Notes under the pieces: model-generated | Seen by the model: only the letters and a program-made list of their open reading frames with translations | Databases searched by the model: none | What the model was told of the DNA's origin: nothing | Shown here: positions 16,665 to 26,394 of the stretch, piece by piece | Layout of the letters: the number at the start of each line of letters is the position of its first letter | How positions within the stretch are numbered: the stretch's first letter is position 1 | Made by a program: the position numbers and the translations under genes | Source: Aggregatilineales bacterium | Lineage (GTDB): Bacteria > Chloroflexota > Anaerolineae > Aggregatilineales > Ch27 | Assembly (NCBI GenBank): GCA_029976025.1 | Contig: JARKNX010000059.1 | Span: forward strand, 1-64,000 | DNA length: 64,000 nucleotides | Reading direction: 5' to 3'

Positions 16665-17017
16665 CCATCATCACCCCGGGGAGCTTCCTCATCCTCGAAG
16701 CTGCCCTCGTCAAAGTCTTCATCAGCGAAGTCGCTGTCAGCGTCGTATTCCGCCAGGCCGCTTTCATCTGCCCCCAGCAGCGCTATCGCCTCTTCAGCGC
16801 GATCTTCCGGCGTCAGGAGGTAAACGTTTCCCAGCTCACCCACGGTGAGGGCGATAGCCATCCCGGCTGATTCGCGGTATATCCACACCGGAATTCCGGC
16901 GCTTTCCAGCCGCCCGGCTTCGATGGCGGCCCCCGCCTCGCTCTGGGCGATGCTGACCACGCTCCATATCCGCCCGTCCAGCCCTTTGCGCTGTTTCATC
17001 ACGTGTCTCGATGGCAT
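16661..17017 (-). CDS. DUF2007-like (putative signal-transducing) protein with acidic tail
   Basis: A 118-residue protein. Residues about 18-80 resemble the DUF2007 fold: AAIEAGRLESAGIPVWIYRE is the usual 'switch between ligands' helix-strand unit, followed by VYLLTPEDRAEEAIALL. The last 40 residues are strongly acidic (DADSDFADEDFDEGSFEDEE). The family function is unproven. GAGGAGAG lies 5 nt before the ATG, supporting the start. Confidence 0.65.
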   Translation of the reverse strand: MPSRHVMKQRKGLDGRIWSVVSIAQSEAGAAIEAGRLESAGIPVWIYRESAGMAIALTVGELGNVYLLTPEDRAEEAIALLGADESGLAEYDADSDFADEDFDEGSFEDEEAPRGDDG

Positions 17018-17100
17018 CGTTCTCTCCTCAGCAATGTCCGTGACTCTGCGTAGTTTGCCTCTTCTAACAACTCTGAAATGCCCTTATCTTGTCTTGAGTA

Positions 17101-17106
17101 TATAAT
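17101..17106 (+). promoter_or_regulatory. Candidate -10 box before the PPC-repeat gene
   Basis: A perfect TATAAT lies 155 bp before the ATG at 17262. No good -35 box is seen, so the assignment is weak. Confidence 0.3.
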
Positions 17107-17261
17107 GAGTTCGGGAAACCGAGGATTGATCCGCCTCTCTGTTCGCCAGCGCGCATGTTACCAGATGGATCGGTTACTCTGGATTCTGCTCCGCGTTCGG
17201 GCATGTGTTAGTTACCTCTGACGAGAAGCAGGGCAGTGACCGTGAAACAGGGGAAAACAGG

Positions 17262-20200
17262 ATGAATAGAAATCGATATTTTTGGTCGGGCGCGTTAATT
17301 CTGATCATTGTGCTGAGCATCCTGGCGCCGGTCGCCGCCCAGGGAGGCGGCCCGCTCGACGGGAGCTTCAGCGGGATGCTGGCGCTGCGCCGCGTGCCGG
17401 TCAGCGATGTGTCTGGCCAGAGCGGGCAGATCGTCGTCCTGGCGCCGCAGGGAGAGACGGTTGTCGAGACGCCCATTGCGGTGAGCAATTCGGCTATCCA
17501 CGTGCTTGGCTGGCGGGGGACGGGTGATCTGCTCTACGTGCAGCAGGGCGAAGCGGGCGAGCTTGACGCCATGCTGTACAACCCGGCGGACGCCACGCAG
17601 CTAGTGCTGGCTTCTGGCCTCCCGGGCGACCAGCGTTACGCCATGCTGGATGATGGCCGGGTGATAGGCTGGACCGCCTCCGGCCTGCTGACTGACGTAT
17701 CTCTGTACGATCCGGCCACCATGAGCGCCGTCTCCTCGCATAATGTGGCGGCGGCCGGGCTGAGCGATGCTGAGCTGGCCGGCAGCAGCGGCTCTCTGGT
17801 GTATTTTTATACCACCCGTGGCGGGGACACCCTGCTGGCGGTGGACCCGCAGACGGGGATGCTCTACGGGCCAGTAGACGCGCTGGCCGCTGGGGATGGC
17901 GCTGAGACGGTGGCCTACGCCGCTATAGTATCGGGCGGCCCGCTGTGGCTGGCCGGCACGACGAGTCCCAAAGCGATGTCCGCCGTGGCGGAGATACCCC
18001 TGGCCGGGGACGGTTCCTTCCTGACGACGGACGCCCAGCCGCGCCCGCTGGCCGGGGCGGTCGCCCATCCGCTGGGCGTGAGCGCTGTGCAGCGCGTCAT
18101 GCCGTGGGCAGGCGGCGGAGTGGTGATCTCCGCGCTGCCCGGCGACTTCAGCGGCAGCGATGTCACCCTGGTGGACGCATCTTTCCAGAATATCGTTGGC
18201 GGGCCGGTGCGGACCGCTTTCAATTCCTGTGTCCTATTCACGCCTGACGCCCGGTGGATGCTGTTTCTCAGCCGCGACGGGGGCGCTCTTCAGGCGGTCC
18301 CGGTGGCTGATCCGGTCGCCGGGCCAGTCACCCTGTTGACTGGCGAGCCGCGTCTGGACCTGTGCGGGGCGTCCTGGCTCCCGGCGGAGCTGATGCCCAC
18401 CGCGGTTGCGACGGAGCAGTCGATTGAGATCGGCGTGCCGGGCCAGATCGCGGCCGGGCAGGCCGTGACCGGCGAGGTCACCGGCGAACAGCCTGCGGCC
18501 GAGTTTGCGCTGCCCCTGGCTGCCGGCGAACCGGTCACCATCACCATGGAACGGCTGGGCGGCAACCTGGATTCCTTCCTGATTCTGATCGGCCCGGATG
18601 GCCGTGAGCTGATGCGGAATGACGACGCCGCGATTCAGGTGGGCGACACGTTCATGAACGCCCAGATAGCCGGTTTCGTCCCCCCCGTGGCGGGGACGTA
18701 TACGGTGCGGGCCACGCGTTTTGGCGAACAGAACGGCATCAGCACCGGACCCTTCCGACTGACGGTGACGTCTGGCGGCGAGCCGCTCGCCATAGCCAGC
18801 CCGACGCCAGCAGCCATAACGGTAACAGCGACGCCCGTGCCGCCGACCACGGCGGGGTCGGTGCTGCGCGTGGGCGATGTAGTAGCTGGCGAGATCAACG
18901 ACAACCAGCCGCGCATCCCGTACACGATAACGCTGGAGGCCGGACAGGTTGTGACGTTCACGATGGAGCGTATGCCCGACAGCCAGCTCGACTCCTACCT
19001 CATTCTCCGCAACCCGAACGGGGATGAAGTGGCGCGGAATGACGACGCGGCGGCGACCGTGGGGAGCAGCAGCCTTAACGCTCAGATTGCCGATTATCGG
19101 GTTTCCACCAGCGGGACATTCACGCTGGAGGCGACGCGCTGGCAGCAGGAAACCGGCAGCAGCTCCGGTGAATACCAGCTCAGCGTGACGCCGGGGAGGA
19201 CGCTCACGGTTACTACGACGGGGACGGCGCTGCGCGTTGGCGATGTCGTGAGCGGTGAGATCAGCGATGCCCAACCGCGCATCCTGTACACGATAGCGCT
19301 GGAGGCCGGGCAGTCTGTGACATTCACGATGGAGCGCACGTCCGGCCAGCTTGATTCCTACCTCATCCTCCGCGATCCGAACGGAGATGAAGTGGCGCGG
19401 AATGACGACGCGGCGGCGACCGTGGGGAGCAGCGGTCTCAACGCCCAGATCGCCAATTACCGGGTCTTCATCGGCGGGACGTACACGCTGGAAGCGACGC
19501 GCTGGCAGCAGGAGAGCGGCAGCAGCAGCGGCCGGTTCTGGCTGACGGTGGAGCAGGGGGTGGCGCCGGCTGCCGGTCAGACGCTGGAAGTGGGCAGCGT
19601 GGTGACCGGCAGCATCGACGCCGAACAGTATGCGGTGGAATATCCGGTTGTCCTGACGGCCGGGCAGGCGGTGACCTTCACGATGGTACGGACGGACGGC
19701 GACCTGGATGCGCTGCTGATCCTGCTGGACAGCAGGGGCGTCGAGGTGGCGCGCAACGATGACGCCGACGTCATTGTGGGTGATACGTTCGTGAACGCGC
19801 AGATTGCCGGTTTCGTCAGTTCTGCTGGCGGCGCATACACCCTGCGGGCGACGCGCTACCGCGAAGCCTACGGTTCTTCCAGCGGGGCTTACGAGCTGCG
19901 GATGACGGCGGGCGGCGCGCCGCCTGCTATCAGTCCGACGCCCGCGGCGCCGGCTGTCGGTCAGACGCTGGAAGTGGGCAGCGTGGTGACCGGCAGCATC
20001 AACGCCGGGCAGTATGCGGTGGAATATCCGGTTGTCCTGACGGCCGGGCAGGCGGTGACCTTCACGATGGTACGGACGGACGGCGACCTGGATGCGCTGC
20101 TGATCTTGCTGGACAGCAGGGGCGTCGAGGCGGCGCGCAACGATGACGCCAGCACCCCTGTGGGCGACACGTGGCTGAATGCGCAGATAGTCGGTTTCGT

Positions 20201-21455
20201 CAGCCCTGCTGACGGCGCATACACCCTGCGGGCGACGCGCTATCGCGAAGCCAGCGGTTCTTCCAGCGGGGCTTACGAACTGCGGATGACGGCGGGCGGC
20301 GCGGCTGTTATACCGGGCGCAGCAGTTGTTTCCGGCGGCCCGATCGGCCTGAACCAGCCAACTACAGGCACGATCGACAACAGCCGGCCAATAATCGAGT
20401 ACGCGGTACTGCTGGAAGCCGGGCAACAGATCACAATCACGATGGAATGGACCAGCGGGAATCTGGATCCGTATCTCAACCTGCTGGATCCCGGCCGCAA
20501 TCTTATCGCCTACAATGATGACGCCGCCCAGCGCGTCGGCACCAGCGGCCTGAATGCCCAGATTACCGGGTTTACGGTCCCGGCTAATGGCATCTACATG
20601 GTGCAGGCCACCCGCTTCGGGCAGGAAAATGGCAGCAGCAGTGGCGGCTTCCAGTTGACGGTCAGCTCGTTCGCCGGCGCGCCAGCGACCCCCGTCCCTG
20701 GCGTGGTTGGGTCGGTGAATAACGGCGTGCAAACGGGTCAGGAAGTCAGGGTCGGGAGCGTGGTCGACGGCATGATCTCAGTGGAAGTCTACACCATAGA
20801 GTACCCGATTACCCTGAACGCAGGCGACACAATCAAGGTCAGCATGGAACGGACCAGCGGCAATCTCGACCCGCTTCTGGTCATCTTCGGGCTTGACGAT
20901 CAGGCCGCCGCCTTCAACGATGACGCGTCCGCGGTCGGCGGCTATAACGCCCAGATCGCCAGCTTCACCGCCCCCGGCACAGGCGTGTACTACATCTGGG
21001 CCACCCGGTATCGCCTCGAACAGGGCACCTCGACCGGCACGTTCACCATGCGCGTGGAACAGGGCGTGCCGGTGGAGGCGATTAGCGGCGGGCCTGTCCA
21101 GATCGGCGATGTCAAAGTGAACGCCCTGACCAACACCGTCTTCGCCGTGGATTACACCATCACTCTGCAAGCGGGACAGATAATTACGGTGACGATGGAA
21201 GCGCTGAATCCGGGGCTGGACTCGTCGCTGGTTATCCTCAGCCAGGCAGGTGAGGAGCTGGCCTATAACGATGACGCGGCTGCACAGGTCGGCGAGTCCG
21301 TGCTCAACGCCCAGATTGTGGGCTTCAGCGCGCCGGCGACGGGGACATACACCATCCGGGCGACCCGCTACTTCGCCGAAGGTGGCTCCTCCATCGGGCG
21401 CTTCCGCCTGACGATCGCTGCCGGCGGCGAGGCTTCCTCCGCCACTACGAAATAG
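17262..21455 (+). CDS. Exported protein with eight tandem PPC-like domains
   Basis: A 1397-residue secreted protein. A signal peptide (MNRNRYFWSG to APVAAQ, residues 1-27) precedes a beta-rich, propeller-like N-terminal region (about 30-385). Eight repeats of about 115-125 residues follow, each with the pattern EAGQxVTFTMERxxGxLDSYLILxxPxG-ARNDDAAxxVG-LNAQIAxF-GTYTLxATRxxxxxGxSSGxxxLTV. This is the bacterial pre-peptidase C-terminal (PPC) fold, normally an add-on of secreted enzymes and possibly involved in carbohydrate or surface binding; no enzyme domain is present here. Repeats 4 and 5 (19569-19910 and 19964-20302) are almost identical in DNA, and 2 and 3 are close. The ATG at 17262 was preferred to the one at 17205 because it starts the signal peptide. 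Confidence 0.85.
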   Translation: MNRNRYFWSGALILIIVLSILAPVAAQGGGPLDGSFSGMLALRRVPVSDVSGQSGQIVVLAPQGETVVETPIAVSNSAIHVLGWRGTGDLLYVQQGEAGELDAMLYNPADATQLVLASGLPGDQRYAMLDDGRVIGWTASGLLTDVSLYDPATMSAVSSHNVAAAGLSDAELAGSSGSLVYFYTTRGGDTLLAVDPQTGMLYGPVDALAAGDGAETVAYAAIVSGGPLWLAGTTSPKAMSAVAEIPLAGDGSFLTTDAQPRPLAGAVAHPLGVSAVQRVMPWAGGGVVISALPGDFSGSDVTLVDASFQNIVGGPVRTAFNSCVLFTPDARWMLFLSRDGGALQAVPVADPVAGPVTLLTGEPRLDLCGASWLPAELMPTAVATEQSIEIGVPGQIAAGQAVTGEVTGEQPAAEFALPLAAGEPVTITMERLGGNLDSFLILIGPDGRELMRNDDAAIQVGDTFMNAQIAGFVPPVAGTYTVRATRFGEQNGISTGPFRLTVTSGGEPLAIASPTPAAITVTATPVPPTTAGSVLRVGDVVAGEINDNQPRIPYTITLEAGQVVTFTMERMPDSQLDSYLILRNPNGDEVARNDDAAATVGSSSLNAQIADYRVSTSGTFTLEATRWQQETGSSSGEYQLSVTPGRTLTVTTTGTALRVGDVVSGEISDAQPRILYTIALEAGQSVTFTMERTSGQLDSYLILRDPNGDEVARNDDAAATVGSSGLNAQIANYRVFIGGTYTLEATRWQQESGSSSGRFWLTVEQGVAPAAGQTLEVGSVVTGSIDAEQYAVEYPVVLTAGQAVTFTMVRTDGDLDALLILLDSRGVEVARNDDADVIVGDTFVNAQIAGFVSSAGGAYTLRATRYREAYGSSSGAYELRMTAGGAPPAISPTPAAPAVGQTLEVGSVVTGSINAGQYAVEYPVVLTAGQAVTFTMVRTDGDLDALLILLDSRGVEAARNDDASTPVGDTWLNAQIVGFVSPADGAYTLRATRYREASGSSSGAYELRMTAGGAAVIPGAAVVSGGPIGLNQPTTGTIDNSRPIIEYAVLLEAGQQITITMEWTSGNLDPYLNLLDPGRNLIAYNDDAAQRVGTSGLNAQITGFTVPANGIYMVQATRFGQENGSSSGGFQLTVSSFAGAPATPVPGVVGSVNNGVQTGQEVRVGSVVDGMISVEVYTIEYPITLNAGDTIKVSMERTSGNLDPLLVIFGLDDQAAAFNDDASAVGGYNAQIASFTAPGTGVYYIWATRYRLEQGTSTGTFTMRVEQGVPVEAISGGPVQIGDVKVNALTNTVFAVDYTITLQAGQIITVTMEALNPGLDSSLVILSQAGEELAYNDDAAAQVGESVLNAQIVGFSAPATGTYTIRATRYFAEGGSSIGRFRLTIAAGGEASSATTK

Positions 21456-21505
21456 GCGGAGGGAGGGCGGCCCGTCCCGCCGTCAGGCGGGCGAACTGGT
21501 GATAG

Positions 21506-21545
21506 CAAGGGGGGCGCAGGGGGAGAGCCTGCGCCCCCGCTTGTT
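21506..21545 (+). terminator. Rho-independent terminator after PPC gene
   Basis: An 11-bp GC stem (21510-21520 with 21528-21538) with a 7-nt loop is followed by GCTTGTT. Confidence 0.7.
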
Positions 21546-21655
21546 AGATGGGACCGGCGCGGGATATCCATTATGGGAGGCCGGTGGCATAGTGATCTTC
21601 CTGCTGTTATAAACACGTTGTGAGGCAGGTCGTTTACAGAAAGAGAACAGTTCTT

Positions 21656-23263
21656 ATGCAGGCTGATTATGTGCTGGATTACGATGTGCTGTCCGCCGCC
21701 CGCGAGCATCGGCTGTATCTGCTGGCCCGCATCCGCGCCGGGCGACCGGAGAGCCGGCCGGACCGCGTGCCGCTCAACCTGAGCGTGGTGCTGGATCGCA
21801 GCAGCTCCATGATCGGGGAGAAGCTGGAATACGTGAAGCAGGCCGCGCAGTTTCTGGTACAGCGGCTGGCGGCGGACGACTGGCTGAGCATAGTCACCTA
21901 TAACGAGACGGTGCAGATCGTCCTGCCGCCTTCCCCCGTCATCCACAAAGACAGCATCAATCACACCATCGCCGCGGTGCGCGCCTCTGGCGCGACCAAT
22001 CTCAGCGGCGGATGGCTGCAGGGGTGTAGCCTGGTGGAGGAGCATATCACCCCGGACCGGATCAACCGGATTCTGCTGCTGACCGATGGCCTGGCTAACC
22101 GCGGCCTCACCGAGCCGGAGCGCCTGCAGGCGATGGTCCGCCAGAAGCGGGAGCAGACCGGCGTCACCACGACGACGATGGGCGTCGGGCTGAACTTCAA
22201 TGAAGACCTGCTGCGGGCCATGGCTGTGGAAGGCGGCGGGACGTTCTACTTCATCGACGATGCCGACCAGACGCCGGGCATCTTCGCCCAGGAGCTGGCC
22301 GATCTGCTCTCCGTCGTCGGGCAAAATCTGGCCATCACTCTGACGCTATCCCACGATGTGCAGATGGTTCGCCAGCTTAACGCCTACCCGGTCACCGGGC
22401 ACGAGGCGAACGTCACCTTCCAGCTTGGCGATCTGTACGCCGATGAAACGAAGATACTGGCGCTGGAGCTGTTCATCCCGGCCCTGCACACTCTGGGCGC
22501 GGTGGAGGTCGGGCAGCTCCGCTTCGAGTACGACGAGCTGGGGGAGACCTCCGTCGCTCACCGGGTCGTGCTCCTGCCTATCACGGTCAATACTGTCTCC
22601 GCCGGGGAGATTCAGGGAGATCGCCCGGCCAATCAGGAAGTGGTCAAACCCGTCTTGATGCTGCGGGCGGCCCGCGCCCGCGAACAGGCGGTGCAGAGCG
22701 CCGACGCCGGGGACTTTGACGGGGCTTCGCGCGTGCTGTCCGATATTGCCGACGCTATCCAGAAATCGGCCATCGCCGCCGATCCCGATCTCCAGGCCCA
22801 GCATGATATGCTGCGCGAGGAGGCGCTGGATATGGAGATGGGTGCGCAGCGCTACGATGCCTACACCCGCAAGGCCAACACCACCAAGTCGTACAGCGGC
22901 GACAGATTCTCCGGCATCGAGGAGACGGCGGCCCTGCACTCGCGGCTCAAGTCCTCGCGGGCTGCATTGGAACGCGCCGGCGAAGTCCCGACACTGCTGA
23001 CCTGGAAGCGCCAGCAACTGGCGCTGGACGGCGTGGACAGGCTGAGCATTGGCCGCGCCGAGACGAACGACATCGTCATCCCGGAAGATGAAGTCTCCGC
23101 CGAGCACTGCCGTCTGATCCGCATCGAAGGCGCCCTGTACCTGGAGGACCTGAGCAGCACCAACGGGACCTTCGCCAACGGCGGGCGCGTGGGAGGGCGC
23201 TTCCGCCTGAGCGTCGGGGATATCATGACCGTCGGCTCGTGGCTGTTCATGTTCCGCGCATGA
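21656..23263 (+). CDS. VWA and FHA domain protein
   Basis: A 536-residue soluble protein. The von Willebrand A domain (about 38-215) has the metal-ion site DxSxS (D47, S49, S51), the conserved GATNLSGG and the LLTDGLANRG segment. A beta-rich middle (about 225-330) and a helical segment (about 345-430) follow, then a C-terminal FHA domain (about 445-536) with LSIGRAETNDIVI, SAEHCRL and LEDLSSTNGTFANG, which binds phosphothreonine. This suggests a scaffold responding to Ser/Thr kinase signals, though no kinase is in the window. The ATG at 21656 was chosen over the GTG at 21620 for the AAAGAGAA site upstream. Confidence 0.85.
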   Translation: MQADYVLDYDVLSAAREHRLYLLARIRAGRPESRPDRVPLNLSVVLDRSSSMIGEKLEYVKQAAQFLVQRLAADDWLSIVTYNETVQIVLPPSPVIHKDSINHTIAAVRASGATNLSGGWLQGCSLVEEHITPDRINRILLLTDGLANRGLTEPERLQAMVRQKREQTGVTTTTMGVGLNFNEDLLRAMAVEGGGTFYFIDDADQTPGIFAQELADLLSVVGQNLAITLTLSHDVQMVRQLNAYPVTGHEANVTFQLGDLYADETKILALELFIPALHTLGAVEVGQLRFEYDELGETSVAHRVVLLPITVNTVSAGEIQGDRPANQEVVKPVLMLRAARAREQAVQSADAGDFDGASRVLSDIADAIQKSAIAADPDLQAQHDMLREEALDMEMGAQRYDAYTRKANTTKSYSGDRFSGIEETAALHSRLKSSRAALERAGEVPTLLTWKRQQLALDGVDRLSIGRAETNDIVIPEDEVSAEHCRLIRIEGALYLEDLSSTNGTFANGGRVGGRFRLSVGDIMTVGSWLFMFRA

Positions 23264-23279
23264 GGGTTCAAAGGCCTTC

Positions 23280-23456
23280 AACCGCAGAGCCACAGGGATC
23301 GCAGAGGTAAAACGGAGGAATGCCGCGCCGGGTATTTCCGCTTACTCTGGCGATGCACGTGTTGTTATCGCCTGTTCGTTCAGAGCGCCGGGATTCTGAG
23401 ACAGCCAGGCAAGAATCCTTTTTATCTTTCTCTGTGACCTCTGTGGCTCTGCGGTT
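23280..23456. repeat. 177-bp inverted-repeat element (CACAGAG type)
   Basis: AACCGCAGAGCCACAG (23280-23295) is exactly repeated in inverse at 23441-23456, with further loosely matching sequence inside (GCAGAGGTAAAA against TTTCTCTGTGACCT). The unit fills the space between the VWA-FHA gene and pcrA and has no coding content. Confidence 0.75.
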
Positions 23457-23561
23457 CCCGCCCCTCCCGATTGCTGACTGCCCCTACGCCGCCCGCCTAA
23501 AAGCGGCTACAATACCCCCCGACAGACGAACCAACGATCCACCCGGAGAAAGATCGCGATC

Positions 23562-25778
23562 ATGCCGGACTCACCTATCCTGGCCGGCCTCAACGCGGCC
23601 CAGCGCGAAGCTGTCGCCGCCGGGGGCGGCCCCCATCTCATCCTGGCCGGGCCGGGCAGCGGCAAGACCCGTGTCCTGACCCACCGCGTCGCTTTCCTCA
23701 TCCAGGAGATGCACGTTCACCCGGCCCACATCATGGCCGTGACCTTCACCAACAAGGCCGCTCGCGAGATGCGCGCCCGTATCGCGCATCTGCGCGGCGA
23801 TGACGATCTCGGCGGCCTGACTGTCGGGACCTTCCACGCCATTTGCGCCCGCCTGCTGCGCATTGAGGCCGAGCATACGCCCTTCACCAGGGAGTACGTG
23901 ATTTTCGACACCGCCGACCAGCTGGACGCGGTCAAGGCGGCGGCGCTCAGCCTGAACATCGACATCAAGCAGTACCGCCCGGCGGGCCTGCTCAACGCCA
24001 TTTCCGCCGCCAAGAATGAGCTGCTCCCCCCGGCCGCGTATGCCGAACGGATCAACACCTACTTCGAAGAAGTCGTCAGCCGGGTCTACCCTCGCTATCA
24101 GGAAGTACTGCGGGAAAGCAACGCCCTGGACTTTGACGACCTGCTGATGCAGACAGTTGCGCTGCTGCGCGACCATCCTGACGTGGCCGCGAAGTATCAG
24201 CTCCGCTACGAGCATGTGCTGGTAGACGAATTTCAGGATACGAACTTCGCCCAGTACATGCTGGTGCGGGCTTTCGCCGCGCCGCAGGAGAACCTCTTCG
24301 CCGTCGGCGACCCCGATCAGAGCATCTATGCCTTTCGCGGCGCGGATTACCGCAATGTCCTGCGCTTTGAGCAGGATTACCCGGAGCACCGCAAAATCCT
24401 GCTGGAGGAGAACTACCGCTCCACCCAGATCATCCTCGACGCGGCTATGGCTGTGATTGACCGCAACCCCAACCGCACTCCCAAGCGCCTGTTCACCGAC
24501 CGGGGACAGGGCACGCCGGTCACGCTTTATGAAGCCTACGACGAGGACGACGAAGGGCAGTTCATCGTCCGGACGATCGCCCGGCTGAACGACGATGCCC
24601 GCTTCAACCCGGGCGAATGTGCCATCATGTACCGCACTAACGCCCAGTCCCGCGCCCTGGAATCCGCCTTCAGCCGGGCCGGGGTGCCTTACCGGCTGAT
24701 CGGGGCCACGCGCTTCTATGACCGCCGCGAGATCCGCGATCTGATGGCTTACCTGCGCCTGGTCCATAACCCGGACGACGCTATCAGCCTGGAGCGCATC
24801 ATCAACGTGCCGCCGCGCGGGCTGGGCAACCGGACGGTGGAAATGCTGCGCGACTGGGCGCGGGAGACTGGCGTCACGCCGGGCCGGGCGCTGCTGAGCC
24901 TGCTGACGGGGGCGGAAGGGCCGTTCGCGCCGCGCGCCCGCCGCCCGCTGGAAGGGTTCGCCGCGCTGCTGGCCGGCTGGCACGAGATGGCCCGGGCCGG
25001 CGCGCCTCCGCTGCCCATTCTGGACCGCATCATCGAGGATATTCACTTCGGCGGTTATCTGCGCGACGGCACGCGTGACGGGGAAGACCGCTGGGAAAAC
25101 GTGCTGGAGCTGCGCGAAGCTGCCGCTGCGTATAGCGAGCAGAACCTGGTCGACTACCTGACTGACGCCGCCCTGATCAGCGACCTGGATACCCGCGACG
25201 ACGGCGAAGAGATCCGGGCGCCCTCGCTGATGACGCTGCACAGCGCCAAGGGTCTGGAATTCCCCGTGGTCTTCCTGTGCGGGCTGGAGGAGGGCACGCT
25301 GCCGCACATCCGCAGCCTGGAGGCCGACGCGACCGGCGACGCCGATGCGCTGGCTGAGGAGCGCCGCCTGATGTATGTCGGGCTGACGCGGGCCAAAGAT
25401 CGCCTGTACCTTTCCTACGCCTTCCGCCGCTCCCGCTTCGGCGACTTTGAGCCTAGCCTGCCCAGCCGCTTCCTCAACGATCTGCCGCCGGAGGTGCTCG
25501 AAAGTTCCGGGATGAGCAAGGCGTCGCGGGCGACGCAGGACAGCTACGCGCGCATGACGGCCTGGGCTGACCGCCTGCCGGCCAGCACCTCCGCCGCCCG
25601 CCGATCTGAGACGCCGGCGCCGCGCTTCCAGCCGGGGATGCGCGTGGTCAACACGCACTTCGGCGAAGGCGTCGTCATCTCCTCCCGGCGCTATTCCGAT
25701 ACCGAGGAAGTCGAGGTGCAGTTCACGACCAGCGGCCGCAAGCGCATCGACGGGGCTTATCTCCAGCCGTTAACCTGA
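23562..25778 (+). CDS. pcrA: UvrD/PcrA-type 3'-5' DNA helicase
   Basis: A 738-residue superfamily 1A helicase acting in repair and replication-fork clearance. Motif Q is in LNAAQREAV (about 10-18); Walker A is AGPGSGKT (29-36); motif Ia TFTNKAAREMRAR; motif II VDEFQDTN (about 222); motif III GDPDQSIYAFRGAD; motif IV NYRST; motif V SLMTLHSAKGLEFPVVF; motif VI EERRLMYVGLTRAKDRLYL. The C-terminal tail (about 680-738, FQPGMRVVNTHFGEGVV) is the Tudor-like fold that binds RNA polymerase in PcrA. The length is normal. The start has AAAGA upstream. Confidence 0.95.
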   Translation: MPDSPILAGLNAAQREAVAAGGGPHLILAGPGSGKTRVLTHRVAFLIQEMHVHPAHIMAVTFTNKAAREMRARIAHLRGDDDLGGLTVGTFHAICARLLRIEAEHTPFTREYVIFDTADQLDAVKAAALSLNIDIKQYRPAGLLNAISAAKNELLPPAAYAERINTYFEEVVSRVYPRYQEVLRESNALDFDDLLMQTVALLRDHPDVAAKYQLRYEHVLVDEFQDTNFAQYMLVRAFAAPQENLFAVGDPDQSIYAFRGADYRNVLRFEQDYPEHRKILLEENYRSTQIILDAAMAVIDRNPNRTPKRLFTDRGQGTPVTLYEAYDEDDEGQFIVRTIARLNDDARFNPGECAIMYRTNAQSRALESAFSRAGVPYRLIGATRFYDRREIRDLMAYLRLVHNPDDAISLERIINVPPRGLGNRTVEMLRDWARETGVTPGRALLSLLTGAEGPFAPRARRPLEGFAALLAGWHEMARAGAPPLPILDRIIEDIHFGGYLRDGTRDGEDRWENVLELREAAAAYSEQNLVDYLTDAALISDLDTRDDGEEIRAPSLMTLHSAKGLEFPVVFLCGLEEGTLPHIRSLEADATGDADALAEERRLMYVGLTRAKDRLYLSYAFRRSRFGDFEPSLPSRFLNDLPPEVLESSGMSKASRATQDSYARMTAWADRLPASTSAARRSETPAPRFQPGMRVVNTHFGEGVVISSRRYSDTEEVEVQFTTSGRKRIDGAYLQPLT

Positions 25779-25914
25779 TCCCGGGCGGGAGCCGGCAGTT
25801 GCGGTGCGCCTCCGGGGTGATCCGGGGCATACTATAACGGGAGGGGGGCGGCGCGACTAAATCCGGCCCGGTGCGTACTGGTTGATATAAAGCGGAGGGT
25901 AGGGAGAGAATGCC

Positions 25915-26394
25915 ATGCCACCCTGGTGGGGAACATCGACGAACGTATCCAAACGGCTGAGGATCGAAGTACAGGCGATGCGGGCGACCTTCGGCGACAC
26001 CTTCCGGCTGGTGGTCCCGCGCGATGCCAGCCCGCTGTACTGGGTCGGCGAGGTGGAGATCACCATGACCGGCGTGCCGCAGCGCTGGCACATGCTCAAG
26101 ATCATGTATCCTGCCGACTATCCGATTCGCCCGCCGGAGGCTTATGTCCTCAAGCCGTACATCTACAGCACCAAGCATCAGTTCGAGGACGGCCAGCTCT
26201 GCCTGTTCAACCCCAAAGACGGCACGACCTACGGCTGGAATCCGGCCCGCTCTACCGCTGTGACGGTGACCGGCTGGGCAATCGAATGGTTGTACGCCTA
26301 CTACACCTGGAGGCAGATCGGCATCTGGCCCGGCACCGAAGAGAATATCAAGCAGTCGCCGCTGTCCGGGCTGCGCTGGGGGGAGCGTAGATAA
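25915..26394 (+). CDS. Ubiquitin-conjugating E2-like (UBC-fold) protein
   Basis: A 159-residue protein with the E2 layout: an N-terminal helix (VSKRLRIEVQAMRA, 11-24), a beta meander (YWVGEVEIT), the hallmark MYPADYPIRPPEAYVL (64-79), a histidine segment KHQF (87-90), then GQLCLF with the only cysteine, C96, exactly where E2 enzymes place the thioester cysteine, and W108-N-P before the C-terminal helices (WAIEWLYAYYTW). The family takes a modifier from an E1 and passes it to a target. It is the first gene of a tight unit followed directly by JAB-like and E1-like genes. AGGGAGAG lies 6-7 nt before the ATG. The asparagine of the canonical HPN motif is not present, as in many bacterial E2s. Confidence 0.85.
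   Translation: MPPWWGTSTNVSKRLRIEVQAMRATFGDTFRLVVPRDASPLYWVGEVEITMTGVPQRWHMLKIMYPADYPIRPPEAYVLKPYIYSTKHQFEDGQLCLFNPKDGTTYGWNPARSTAVTVTGWAIEWLYAYYTWRQIGIWPGTEENIKQSPLSGLRWGERR

Noticed and set aside
18234-20732. An 832-codon open frame on the minus strand within the PPC-repeat gene
   Set aside because: It is the antisense shadow of a repetitive GC-rich gene, with arginine- and histidine-rich low-quality translation.
23571-25658. A 695-codon open frame antisense to pcrA
   Set aside because: All helicase motifs are on the plus strand; the antisense frame is a GC-rich by-product.
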